Of a DNA stretch of 23,602 bases, positions 1-8,844 are shown in pieces (position 1 is the stretch's first letter; each line of letters begins with the position of its first letter). The notes beneath the pieces were generated by a model. It did not search any database, was not told the DNA's origin, and worked only from the letters and a program-made list of their open reading frames with translations. The position numbers and the translations under genes were made by a program. Source of the stretch: Oscillospiraceae bacterium (GTDB taxonomy: Bacteria; Bacillota; Clostridia; Oscillospirales; Acutalibacteraceae); assembly GCA_003517915.1 (NCBI GenBank), contig DOZQ01000004.1:1-23602 (forward strand), given 5' to 3'.

Positions 1-88
1 TACTCTGACAATCAGGGTTACCGGGGACAGGTTCTTCCTGGCCAGCGGCAATGCCATCGACATCGACGCGTTTATAGTGACGAAGTGA
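1..88 (+). CDS. C-terminal end of a probable secreted carbohydrate-binding protein (partial)
   Basis: An open frame enters from the left edge (first full codon at 2) and stops at TGA 86-88. Only 28 residues are visible, beginning TLTIRVTGDRFF and ending GNAIDIDAFIVTK. Alternating beta-strand residues followed by a terminal IDIDAFIV-type strand resemble the last two strands of CBM6/CBM35 or malectin-like sugar-binding beta-sandwiches, where the final strand often reads as an acidic-hydrophobic pair. The next gene is a secreted multimodular glycosidase whose own C-terminal modules end in a comparable way, so a second extracellular carbohydrate-active protein lying upstream in the same direction is a reasonable inference. 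The catalytic part, if any, is outside the window. No terminator is obvious before the next gene, so co-transcription is possible. The assignment rests on a short tail and is tentative. Confidence 0.5.
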   Translation, partial: TLTIRVTGDRFFLASGNAIDIDAFIVTK

Positions 89-176
89 TAAGTCAGTGAG
101 GACTAAGATTCGGAGTCTATGATCGATATCTAAAATATATTTGTCCATAAAGGGCAGTCAGGAGGAAAACTATATA

Positions 177-3100
177 ATGCGAAAAAAGTTTTTAGGAAGA
201 TGTTTGGCGATTGCGGTTGCTTGTATAATGGTATTCGCTATAATCCCCGGAGCAGCATTTAATGTCAGCGCGGCGGAGGGCACTTACCGCTATGATTTTG
301 TGCAGTCGGATTTCGGGCATTTCGCCAACAACGACACCGCCTTGGCTTCCAGCAGTCTGCTGAGAGCCGGGACGACCGAAACGGGCGGTACATCCTATAC
401 CGCAGGCAACGCGGCGTCCTTCCGCTCAGGCGATTCGCCCAGCGGCGGCGGTGCCGTCGGTAATAACCGCGCGTTTGTTATGCGTATGCCTGTCCCGAAA
501 ACAATCGACCTCAGCCTTATCGACAAGGCGACATTGTATTTTACGGTTCAGCAGGTTCACAACGCCGCCAGCCGCCTCACCTTTTTTGAGATGAACGCGG
601 AGCTGCCGGTAAATCCCTATGCCACATTAAATGGTTACGCCCGGGACAACCGCGCTGACAAGGCTAATTATCCGTTTTTAAAAGCCGCGTTTGACGGAGG
701 TACCGACTATACCTCCCAAACCAACGGCGACGGGACGGACGCGCGCCGAGCATTCCCGATCGACATCACCGAATACATAAAAGGCAGCACGGGCCGCGCG
801 TCCACCTCCCATGAGGAGCTTGCGCAGCTTTACGCAGACAATTATGTATATGAATTTCAGGTGCTTCCCTCGCAGGCCATGGTTTCGCTGCGCAGCCCGG
901 GCTATTCGGTAGCGGCGGAACGTCCGTATCTCATGATTGAATGGTCGTCACCGATTGACGGACTGACTATCCCCGAGGTTATGGAGGATGGCTACGAGCT
1001 GCCCGCGACCGAAAAGGGCGAGGCGATAACCTGGACCGCCGATCCCGCCGGCATGCTTGCGGACGGTAAAATCGTGGCGGGGGCTTTCACCGAAGAGCTT
1101 ACGCTTACGGCGGCCATAGGCAGCGAGACCAAGCAGTTCCCGGTTACAGTCACCGGGATTTTGGACGGCATAGATCTTGCCGACCCGATCGTTACCGGAT
1201 ATAAGCTGCCGACCGAATCCTTTGGCAAGCAGATTACATGGACAGCCGCGCCCGCATCCATTTTAAACGGCGGAATTATCACTGTGACCTCTCCTGTATC
1301 GGCGGTGCTGACAGCCGCTTACGGCGGCCAGACAAAAACCTTCGTACGGGAAATCACCATGCTGCCGCCCAAAACCGTAACCTTCACCGGCAGGGAATGG
1401 ACATGGAGCATAAACGGCTCCGGCACAGGCGTGGGCGACGCCAGCTATACGACCCCCGCGTCCGGAAACGGGGCCAACCCGTTCCAGCTGGGCGGAGAAA
1501 ACCCGCGTTCGCACTATTTCATGTATGACAACAAAAATGAAGCTTTGGAATATTTCACCCTTTACCCCACGGGCTACGGCGACGAATTGGAGGATCTGGG
1601 TGACGAGTCACCCTCTGACTGGTATTTGAACCTCAATGGCGAGTGGGATTTCAGATATGACAAAGCGCCCAGAAACCGCGTATGGCCAAACGGCAACGCA
1701 CCCGGAGACACCGCAAACCCGCAGTACACCTCACCCACCGGCACAAACTCCATATTTGCCTCAGGCGCGTCCAGCGTTTTCCCGGCGGGAAAATACGGCT
1801 TTGATACCACAGAAACCTATACGCAGACCAACGACAACGCCACGAATCCGGTTACGGTAGAGAAAGACGGATGGGACAAGCTGGCCGTTCCCGGCAGCTG
1901 GCAGGTCAACTGGAACCCCGACGGCACCTTCAAATATGACCGGGCTATTTATGCCAACCAGACTCTTCCGTGGCCGGGACAGTACGGCAACGGAGACAAC
2001 AATGTCAGCGGCGGGCGCACCGGCAACGGAACCCTCCCCGAGTCACCAGACGTATCAAATGGCGTGGGCACTCATCAGCGCGACTTTGTCATTTCGGAAG
2101 CGTGGGCAAACAAGCGCGTATTCCTCAACTTTGACGGAGCCGACTCCTTCTATGTCTGGGTAAACGGCGTGCCTATCGGTTATTCCGAGGATAAATTCAC
2201 CCACCATGAGTTTGACATCACCGACGCCCTGCGCAGCAGATATTCCGGCAGTGTCGTCGGCACTCACACGGTAACAGTGCAGGTCATTCGCTGGGCGACT
2301 GGCTCGCATTTTGAAATTCAGGATTTCAACCGCCTTTCGGGTATTTTCCGTAGCATATATCTCATGGCGCGCAACAACGAGGATCTTTGGGATTTCCAGA
2401 TAGACACCAGACCCGCGAGCGTCAGCGCACTGAATGCCGGACAGCCGACCGACTGGACGCTGAACCTTAAAACGGCGGTGCGTGATTTCGGCGATCATCT
2501 CAAGGCTTCGGGCTCTTCCGGCACGGTTCATTACGAGCTGCGCGACGCCGACGGCAATGTTGTGGCCGACGGCAGCGGAAACGGCGAATATGAGATGCTT
2601 GAGACCAACCTGGGCAATAACGGCTACAGGGGTATCTTCGGCGGCGGTGTGCGCTGGCACGCCGATGCGCCAAACAGAACCGCCATAGGCACCGACACTA
2701 CGGTAGCCAGAATCTCGCTCGCGAAGCCTCAGGAGTTTGTCGCGACCATCCCGGCGGACGAGGTGCGCCTGTGGTCGGCCGACAACCCTTATCTTTATAA
2801 ACTTGTCATGTGGCTGGACAACGGCGCCGATACCGAATACACCGCCGTGCGCGTAGGCTTCCGCTATGTGGACTACAGCAGCGGAAGCGGCACGAACGGC
2901 CGCCTGCTGCTCAACGGCAAGCGCCTTACCTTCTACGGCGTGGATATGCACGATATCAACCCGGTGACCGGCTTCACAATGACAAAGGGCGTAATCCGCA
3001 ACAGTCTTAATATGATGAAGCAGAGCAATGTAAACGCGATACGCATGAGCCACTATCCGCATGACTCCGCATGGTACGACATGTGCGACGAATACGGACT

Positions 3101-6100
3101 GTATATTATGGATGAGGCCAATTTGGAAACTCACTATTCGGGTCAGGCAACCGACCACAACGTTACCAACAGGGGGCTTGTCGGTCCGTTGCTGCGCGAC
3201 CGTATGCTCAATATGGTCGAGCGCGACAAAAACTACGCGTCGGTCGTCGCCTGGTCGCCGGGCAACGAAAGCGGCCTTGACAACAACTCCGCGAAATACC
3301 AGACATTTATTCTCGAAAAACGCGAGGCGGATATCACCGGTCGCGGCAGGGGATTTATTCAAGGCGTTGACATAAACGCCACCACCGCCGCCGCGAACGC
3401 CGTGGGCGGCAGGCCGACCTCCACCGAATACGGCAGGGGCAACCGCAACCTTTCTCAGCTTTGGGCCGAAATGTATCCGGGAATCAGTGGCTGGAGCACA
3501 AACAACGGCTCGGGCAAGCCTGTCTCGAACATTGAATATGCACACGCGCACGGCAACTCCACCGGCAACCTCGACTCCTGGGTGAACATCTTCGAGGGCC
3601 GCAACCACGATACCGGCGCGTTCCTGTGGGAATGGGTCGAGCACGGCATCTGGACCCCGATCCCGGAAAACACGCCGAACGACGTGTCGGGAATCGGCCT
3701 GCAGGGTGTCCCCGGCCTGCAGGGCGTGGATTATTCCAGAAAGGATAATATCATACCCAACGTGACCCATCATCTCGGTCAGGGCGGCAGCTGGGGCGAC
3801 ACCCGCAACGACGGCGGCTTCAACCACACCGGCATGCTGCTGGGCGACTATACTCCGAAGCCTCAGGTGCAGGAGCTCAGGCGCCAATATCAGCGCACAA
3901 AGACATTTTTGGCCGGAACGCCGACCGCCAGCTCGGTCAGCTATACGGTGCGCAACATGGAAATGTTCGAGAGCACCGGCAGATATGACATGGAATGGGA
4001 GATCACCGAAAACGGCAAGACCATCCGCTCCGGCTTCGGCGTAAACGACGTCGACCCGGTGCCTTACGGCAGAAACGGCAACAAGTACGGCTCCGAAACC
4101 TTTACGGTCAATTTCGAGCCCATCACCCCCAAGCCGAATGCCGAATATTTATTCAACATCAAGTTCCGGCTCAGAGAGCCCGGCCGCCCGTTCAACGACG
4201 TTTACTACAACGGCCCGGACGTAAAATGGGAGGAAAAAGGCTACGTAGTGGGCGCGACCCAGCTTAAACTGGACGCCGCCGCGCTGACAAACAGCGCGAA
4301 ACCGGTTCCGCCGCTGAGCATAGCCGGCATAAGCGTTACCGGCGACACCGAAGCGGGCAACACCGGCCTTATCACGGTGGAAAACGGCGATTTCAAATAC
4401 GTCTTTGACAAGACCTCGGGCAAATTCACCACAATGACCTTCGGCGGTGAGGATATCATCACCTCGGGCCCGCAGCCTCATTTCTACCGCGCTCCCATAG
4501 ACAACGACTACGGCATCAGCAACAGGGCCACCCAGAGAAACTACTGGCGAAACGCCGAGGAAGCCGGAACGGGCTCTACCAGGCTTAACCGCACGAGAGG
4601 TGCCACAACGGTGGAGTTTGCCGACAACTGCGTTATAATCACCGCTCCATTTACTACAAACGCAAACTACGGCATGAACAATGCCGGCAACCGAACGGTA
4701 TATACCATATATCCGGACGGCGAGGTAAAGGTGGCGCAGACATACCAGTTCGGCAGCTTCGGCAGCAACTATCAGCATATAGGCGAAATCGGCAGCGCAC
4801 TCACCCTTGTGCCGGGCCTTGACAACATAAAATGGTTCGGGCGCGGCCCGGTGGAAAACTACATTGACCGCAGATGGGGCAGCGATGTCGGAGTATGGGA
4901 AAGCACGGTTCAGGAAAACTACACCGAATACAACGCGGTGCAGACCACCGGCAACCGTATGGATACCCGCTGGGTAACCCTTTCAAACGACGCGGGCTTC
5001 GGCGTGGCGGTTAAAGCCGGAGAGTTTGACTCCAACAATCTGTTCAGGGGCACGCCCGCTGCATATCATCCCCCGCTTTACAACGCGTCCAGCCTTATCG
5101 AGTTCAACGCCCTGTATTATTCGCAGGAGGAGCTCGGCGCGAGAGCGGCGCGCAGCTATGTACAGCACAGGCTGTATAACGGCGTGAGGAGAAACGAACC
5201 TGGCAATCCTATACGCCTGAGCATAAACGTCGCGGGACGCGGCGTGGGCGGCGACCAGTCATGGGGTGCCGACGCACACGGCATTTATCAGATAAACGCC
5301 GCAAACACCACCGTGAACTACAACTTCTCGATTAAACCCATAGCGAATGTCAATAACTTTGATACGCCCGCGTATTCCCGCAATGTCCGCAATCCCGTTC
5401 AGAACGTTAAAGAGCTTATGCCTGTGGCCGCAGCGGCCGGAGTCTCCGAGACCAATCCGGCTTATGTCTCCGCCGCTGAGCTGGCGGCGAACGCCTCGTA
5501 TGTAGAAGCGGCGTCGGCCTATAACGACCTGCTCGCGGCGATGGCCAACATAAGTCCCGTCATCAATCTGGCCGAGGCCTTCGGCGCGGCCGCCGCTCCG
5601 GACACGCGAAATGAAATCCGGCTCGAGGCTCTCTCCGGCGCGGATCTCACCGCAGTTGCTCCCAGATTTGAAATTTTGGGATCAGAATCCGGCGGAGAGA
5701 CGGCCATCAGCCCGGCCGGCCCGCAGGATTTCTCGAACGGCCCGGTGACCTACACGCTTACGCAGGGCACCAAGACCAGCTCCTATGACGTCTTCATCGA
5801 AGTACCCGAAAGCGCCCGCGCCATAACCTCCTTTAGGCTGGCCGGCAAAGAAGGGGATATATCTTATCTAGAATCGGGCGAGGGCATGATCACTGTTGAT
5901 CTCAGCGATGCCGAAAATATCGATTTAACCAAGCTTGCCCCCGAAAGCATCACTATTTCGGGCAGCCGCATAAGCCCCGAACGCACCGCCGAGCAGGATT
6001 TCAGCGAGCCTGTAACCTACACGGTCTACGCGCCGGACGGCTCCTCCCGCGAATATACGGTAGTCGTGGTCACGGCCGATACCCCGTTTATAACCGGATT

Positions 6101-8672
6101 TGAGCTTGCGGGCGAAACGGGTGTCATAGACCAGATAGCCAAAACCATAGATGTTTTGGTTCCGTTCGGCACGAACCTTACATCCATAACACCTGTAATC
6201 GACGTAAACGGCACCCTCAGCCCGGCTGCGGGCACGGCGGTTAATCTGTCGGCGGCCACAAGGGAAAATCCGTTTACCTACACTGTGACGATCGGAGGAA
6301 ACTCCGTGCAATACAAAGTCGCGGTGGTGACCGACAGCGGAACGTCGGCTGAGATTCTCGAGTTTAAGCTGGGCGACAACATCGGCGTCATCACCGACGG
6401 AGGAAACGGCATAGGCGAGATAGCGGTTGATGTACCCTTCTCGTTCGACCTCTCGGACATCACCCCGGCGCTCACCCTTCCGCTCGGCGCGACATACACG
6501 CCGTCTGGTTCCGTGGACTTTTCCGTCGACACGCCCGTGCGCTTCACCGTGACCTCGGCCAACGGGCTTGTCACAAAGAGCTACGACATTACCGTAATAA
6601 GGGGTAATCCCATAATTGCCGGGCTTGACCCGTCGCAGTTCCTGGACGGAGCGACCCAGCTTGTATTCGCCACCAATCAGCATGACGGCGAAAGCGCGCT
6701 TCCGAAAACCGTCAAGGTGCTTGACACCGAAGGCAATTCTTACGACGCCGACGTCGAATGGAACGCCGCGAACTACACGCTTTACAGCACGCTCAACGTC
6801 ACCGGCCGCGCTAGCATCCCGCAGGGCGACAACGTGCTTACCTTCACCGCGAAGGTCGAGGTAGTCGATCCCGGCACGGTGGTCTGGGTAAACGCCGGCA
6901 GCGGCGGCAGCGGCTCGGATCTTTACGACGCGGTAAAAGAGCTTCTCGGCAATCAACTGCTCAACGACCGTTCCGACCAAGCCGCTTCCCCGGCGACAGG
7001 CAATGAAGCTCCCCTTACCTGGGGATATAAATACGGTGAGGGCAACGCCACCGCCGCGAGAAACCGCAGGGTTGGCATCGACGGAAACTCCACGTATACG
7101 GGAGGCAAGACACAGACCATCTACGTCGGCGGCAATCAGGCCAGCAACAATAATACCGGCGGCACGAACACGACCAACAACAACTTTGAATACCGCCTGC
7201 CCTCACTTCCCGCGGGCACCTATAACATAGCGGTTAATTTCACCGAGCGCTCAGGCTGGGGCGGACGCAGCAGCCGCACCGAAATTTATACGCAGGCGGG
7301 CGTGTACACCTCCGCCGGAGCCGGCAGGCTGTTAGACCAGAATACCACCATATCAAGCGGCGGCAGCGGCACAATGACCGGTTCGTTCACCTTAACGGAT
7401 GAAGCCTCGCCGGTTATACGCTTTACCATGAGAAGCGGCGGAGACCCCTGCGTCGCGTGGATACAGGTTTCCGACCCGACTAAGGGGCAGGAGGATGTTT
7501 TGACCGAGGTGGTAAATCCCGTTAGGGATCAGGCTATGTTTGCCGACACTCCGCAGGCCATTGAAGAAGCGCTTCCCGCGACGCTGCTGGCCAAGAATAT
7601 GGCCGGCGAAACCGTGACCTGCGCGGTCGACTGGAATGTGCCCTTGAGTGTAAAAGCTTTTGAGACTGTAACAATTACCGGCACGCTGGTCTCGCCCGAA
7701 AACCCGAACAGAACCCTTGCCACATCCTTCAAGGCCGAAATCGTCCCGCAGGGTCTGGTCTATTTCATCGATTCGAACTCGATGGTTCAGCCGGGAGCGA
7801 ATTATCCGTCTAAACCGGTCGGCTCCTGGTCGTATAACCTTGTAAAAGAGCTTGTTCCCGGGCTTATGAACGAAATTCCCGACAAGGCAAAAGGCCCGGC
7901 GGACACCTGGGGTTACACAAAACCCGTGGGAGCTGAAAACGAGGGAATGGGTTCGCTTGTCAACGACAACTGGCTTAGAACACTTAATCCCAACGACAAG
8001 TTTGATTATGGCTGGTTCTCTTACAGCCCGAACGACGGCACAGCCGTGGATATTACCTATGACCTGCAACTGCCGGCGGGCACCTTCAAGGTAACGATGG
8101 GCACCGCCGAATACTGGACCGGCGTAAAGAACCGCCCGTATGTTTTCTCGGTCAGAAACGGCGATAATGTACTCGCGAGAACGCTGAATCTGCTCGAGAG
8201 CACGGCCGAGGTGCAAGGACGCAACATGGACGAGCTGACCATAACCCTCCGAGCTCCGACGACAGTCACCGTTTCTGTGAAATTCGACACCGACAATGAG
8301 CTCAACTTGAGCGGATTTACGGTAGAAGAGCCCCAGCTCAGTTGGCTGGCGGTCGAGAAGCTGGACGTTGAGCTTGAAAACGCGATTTATCTGGAGGTAA
8401 GCGATACGGGCACCGTCACCGCCTACGCCGATTATCTGCCAAAGAACGGTGAGCCTTCGGACGTCACTCTGCTGCTTGCGCTTTATGACGCGGCGGGACG
8501 TATGGTCGACTCAAAGCAGGTCGCGGCGTCTGAGGCACCGTATTTAGATTTGACCCTCAGCGCGCAGAAGGGTGAGGCCGCAAGCGCTAAAGCCTTCCTG
8601 TGGGCCAGTGACACGTTTATCCCCGTGATGGACGCCGTAAGCCTTGCGCTTACAGACCCCCCCACCGCTTAA
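177..8672 (+). CDS. Giant secreted multimodular GH2 beta-galactosidase-like enzyme (2831 aa)
   Basis: Predicted to release terminal beta-galactose (or a related sugar) from glycans outside the cell. The start is ATG 177: AGGAGG at 160-165 lies 11 nt upstream and the first residues (MRKKFLGRC) open a signal peptide ending near VSAA (30-33). A TTG at 141 is possible but lies before the RBS. Order by eye: N-terminal beta-sandwich 36-258; two atrophied Ig-like domains 262-399; GH2 sugar-binding domain about 475-735; Ig-like domain to 905; TIM barrel 905-1240; Ig-like domain to 1362; LacZ small-chain beta-sandwich 1395-1725; four DUF5018-like repeats 1795-2143; Ig-like, malectin-like, Ig-like, malectin-like modules 2143-2716; C-terminal beta domain to 2831. 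By alignment to E. coli LacZ, E1031 (GNESG) is the acid/base and E1120 (IEYAHAHGNS) the nucleophile. E984/H986 (ETH), H925, H959, N594 and D716 are also kept. No LPXTG motif, dockerin or SLH domain is seen. Family is secure; substrate is unknown. Confidence 0.93.
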   Translation: MRKKFLGRCLAIAVACIMVFAIIPGAAFNVSAAEGTYRYDFVQSDFGHFANNDTALASSSLLRAGTTETGGTSYTAGNAASFRSGDSPSGGGAVGNNRAFVMRMPVPKTIDLSLIDKATLYFTVQQVHNAASRLTFFEMNAELPVNPYATLNGYARDNRADKANYPFLKAAFDGGTDYTSQTNGDGTDARRAFPIDITEYIKGSTGRASTSHEELAQLYADNYVYEFQVLPSQAMVSLRSPGYSVAAERPYLMIEWSSPIDGLTIPEVMEDGYELPATEKGEAITWTADPAGMLADGKIVAGAFTEELTLTAAIGSETKQFPVTVTGILDGIDLADPIVTGYKLPTESFGKQITWTAAPASILNGGIITVTSPVSAVLTAAYGGQTKTFVREITMLPPKTVTFTGREWTWSINGSGTGVGDASYTTPASGNGANPFQLGGENPRSHYFMYDNKNEALEYFTLYPTGYGDELEDLGDESPSDWYLNLNGEWDFRYDKAPRNRVWPNGNAPGDTANPQYTSPTGTNSIFASGASSVFPAGKYGFDTTETYTQTNDNATNPVTVEKDGWDKLAVPGSWQVNWNPDGTFKYDRAIYANQTLPWPGQYGNGDNNVSGGRTGNGTLPESPDVSNGVGTHQRDFVISEAWANKRVFLNFDGADSFYVWVNGVPIGYSEDKFTHHEFDITDALRSRYSGSVVGTHTVTVQVIRWATGSHFEIQDFNRLSGIFRSIYLMARNNEDLWDFQIDTRPASVSALNAGQPTDWTLNLKTAVRDFGDHLKASGSSGTVHYELRDADGNVVADGSGNGEYEMLETNLGNNGYRGIFGGGVRWHADAPNRTAIGTDTTVARISLAKPQEFVATIPADEVRLWSADNPYLYKLVMWLDNGADTEYTAVRVGFRYVDYSSGSGTNGRLLLNGKRLTFYGVDMHDINPVTGFTMTKGVIRNSLNMMKQSNVNAIRMSHYPHDSAWYDMCDEYGLYIMDEANLETHYSGQATDHNVTNRGLVGPLLRDRMLNMVERDKNYASVVAWSPGNESGLDNNSAKYQTFILEKREADITGRGRGFIQGVDINATTAAANAVGGRPTSTEYGRGNRNLSQLWAEMYPGISGWSTNNGSGKPVSNIEYAHAHGNSTGNLDSWVNIFEGRNHDTGAFLWEWVEHGIWTPIPENTPNDVSGIGLQGVPGLQGVDYSRKDNIIPNVTHHLGQGGSWGDTRNDGGFNHTGMLLGDYTPKPQVQELRRQYQRTKTFLAGTPTASSVSYTVRNMEMFESTGRYDMEWEITENGKTIRSGFGVNDVDPVPYGRNGNKYGSETFTVNFEPITPKPNAEYLFNIKFRLREPGRPFNDVYYNGPDVKWEEKGYVVGATQLKLDAAALTNSAKPVPPLSIAGISVTGDTEAGNTGLITVENGDFKYVFDKTSGKFTTMTFGGEDIITSGPQPHFYRAPIDNDYGISNRATQRNYWRNAEEAGTGSTRLNRTRGATTVEFADNCVIITAPFTTNANYGMNNAGNRTVYTIYPDGEVKVAQTYQFGSFGSNYQHIGEIGSALTLVPGLDNIKWFGRGPVENYIDRRWGSDVGVWESTVQENYTEYNAVQTTGNRMDTRWVTLSNDAGFGVAVKAGEFDSNNLFRGTPAAYHPPLYNASSLIEFNALYYSQEELGARAARSYVQHRLYNGVRRNEPGNPIRLSINVAGRGVGGDQSWGADAHGIYQINAANTTVNYNFSIKPIANVNNFDTPAYSRNVRNPVQNVKELMPVAAAAGVSETNPAYVSAAELAANASYVEAASAYNDLLAAMANISPVINLAEAFGAAAAPDTRNEIRLEALSGADLTAVAPRFEILGSESGGETAISPAGPQDFSNGPVTYTLTQGTKTSSYDVFIEVPESARAITSFRLAGKEGDISYLESGEGMITVDLSDAENIDLTKLAPESITISGSRISPERTAEQDFSEPVTYTVYAPDGSSREYTVVVVTADTPFITGFELAGETGVIDQIAKTIDVLVPFGTNLTSITPVIDVNGTLSPAAGTAVNLSAATRENPFTYTVTIGGNSVQYKVAVVTDSGTSAEILEFKLGDNIGVITDGGNGIGEIAVDVPFSFDLSDITPALTLPLGATYTPSGSVDFSVDTPVRFTVTSANGLVTKSYDITVIRGNPIIAGLDPSQFLDGATQLVFATNQHDGESALPKTVKVLDTEGNSYDADVEWNAANYTLYSTLNVTGRASIPQGDNVLTFTAKVEVVDPGTVVWVNAGSGGSGSDLYDAVKELLGNQLLNDRSDQAASPATGNEAPLTWGYKYGEGNATAARNRRVGIDGNSTYTGGKTQTIYVGGNQASNNNTGGTNTTNNNFEYRLPSLPAGTYNIAVNFTERSGWGGRSSRTEIYTQAGVYTSAGAGRLLDQNTTISSGGSGTMTGSFTLTDEASPVIRFTMRSGGDPCVAWIQVSDPTKGQEDVLTEVVNPVRDQAMFADTPQAIEEALPATLLAKNMAGETVTCAVDWNVPLSVKAFETVTITGTLVSPENPNRTLATSFKAEIVPQGLVYFIDSNSMVQPGANYPSKPVGSWSYNLVKELVPGLMNEIPDKAKGPADTWGYTKPVGAENEGMGSLVNDNWLRTLNPNDKFDYGWFSYSPNDGTAVDITYDLQLPAGTFKVTMGTAEYWTGVKNRPYVFSVRNGDNVLARTLNLLESTAEVQGRNMDELTITLRAPTTVTVSVKFDTDNELNLSGFTVEEPQLSWLAVEKLDVELENAIYLEVSDTGTVTAYADYLPKNGEPSDVTLLLALYDAAGRMVDSKQVAASEAPYLDLTLSAQKGEAASAKAFLWASDTFIPVMDAVSLALTDPPTA

Positions 8673-8707
8673 CCGAATTCCACGTTATTGTTCCTTCATA
8701 AACATTT

Positions 8708-8746
8708 GGCAAAGCCGTTCCCGTCTTAGGCGGGGGCGGCTTTGCC
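8708..8746 (+). terminator. Long hairpin, probable terminator of the GH2 gene
   Basis: GGCAAAGCCG (8708-8717) pairs perfectly with CGGCTTTGCC (8737-8746). The stem continues inward with G-U and G-C pairs to a 5-nt loop at 8725-8729, giving about 17 pairs. The following bases (GCTTAAAAAC) lack a real U-tract, so the terminator may be inefficient or may mainly protect the 3' end of the mRNA. It sits 36 nt after the GH2 stop codon and before the murJ promoter. Confidence 0.65.
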
Positions 8747-8767
8747 GCTTAAAAACTATTTGTATAG

Positions 8768-8796
8768 TTGATTTATTCAAATATTAATATTATAAT
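8768..8796 (+). promoter_or_regulatory. Sigma-A type promoter for murJ
   Basis: TTGATT (8768-8773) and a perfect TATAAT (8791-8796) are separated by exactly 17 nt in a strongly AT-rich stretch. The expected start of transcription is about 8803, leaving a leader of roughly 40 nt before murJ. The element follows the GH2 terminator, which supports murJ being an independent unit. Confidence 0.7.
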
Positions 8797-8844
8797 TAAA
8801 TTTTACGATTATACAAAAAGAGCCCGGGGAAGGAATCGATATGA

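Noticed and set aside
141..176. Upstream TTG start for the GH2 gene
   Set aside because: It precedes the AGGAGG site, and ATG 177 gives a textbook signal peptide directly at the N-terminus.
2055..3887. A 610-codon open frame on the minus strand opposite the GH2 gene
   Set aside because: It lies wholly antisense to the conserved catalytic region, where strong codon bias leaves few stops in the complementary frame. Its product has no recognisable domain and a composition rich in Val, Ala, Arg and His, typical of a shadow frame.
5925..6980. A 351-codon minus-strand open frame opposite the repeat region of the GH2 gene
   Set aside because: Same reason: no recognisable motif, no sensible RBS or promoter, and the plus strand encodes clear repeated domains here.
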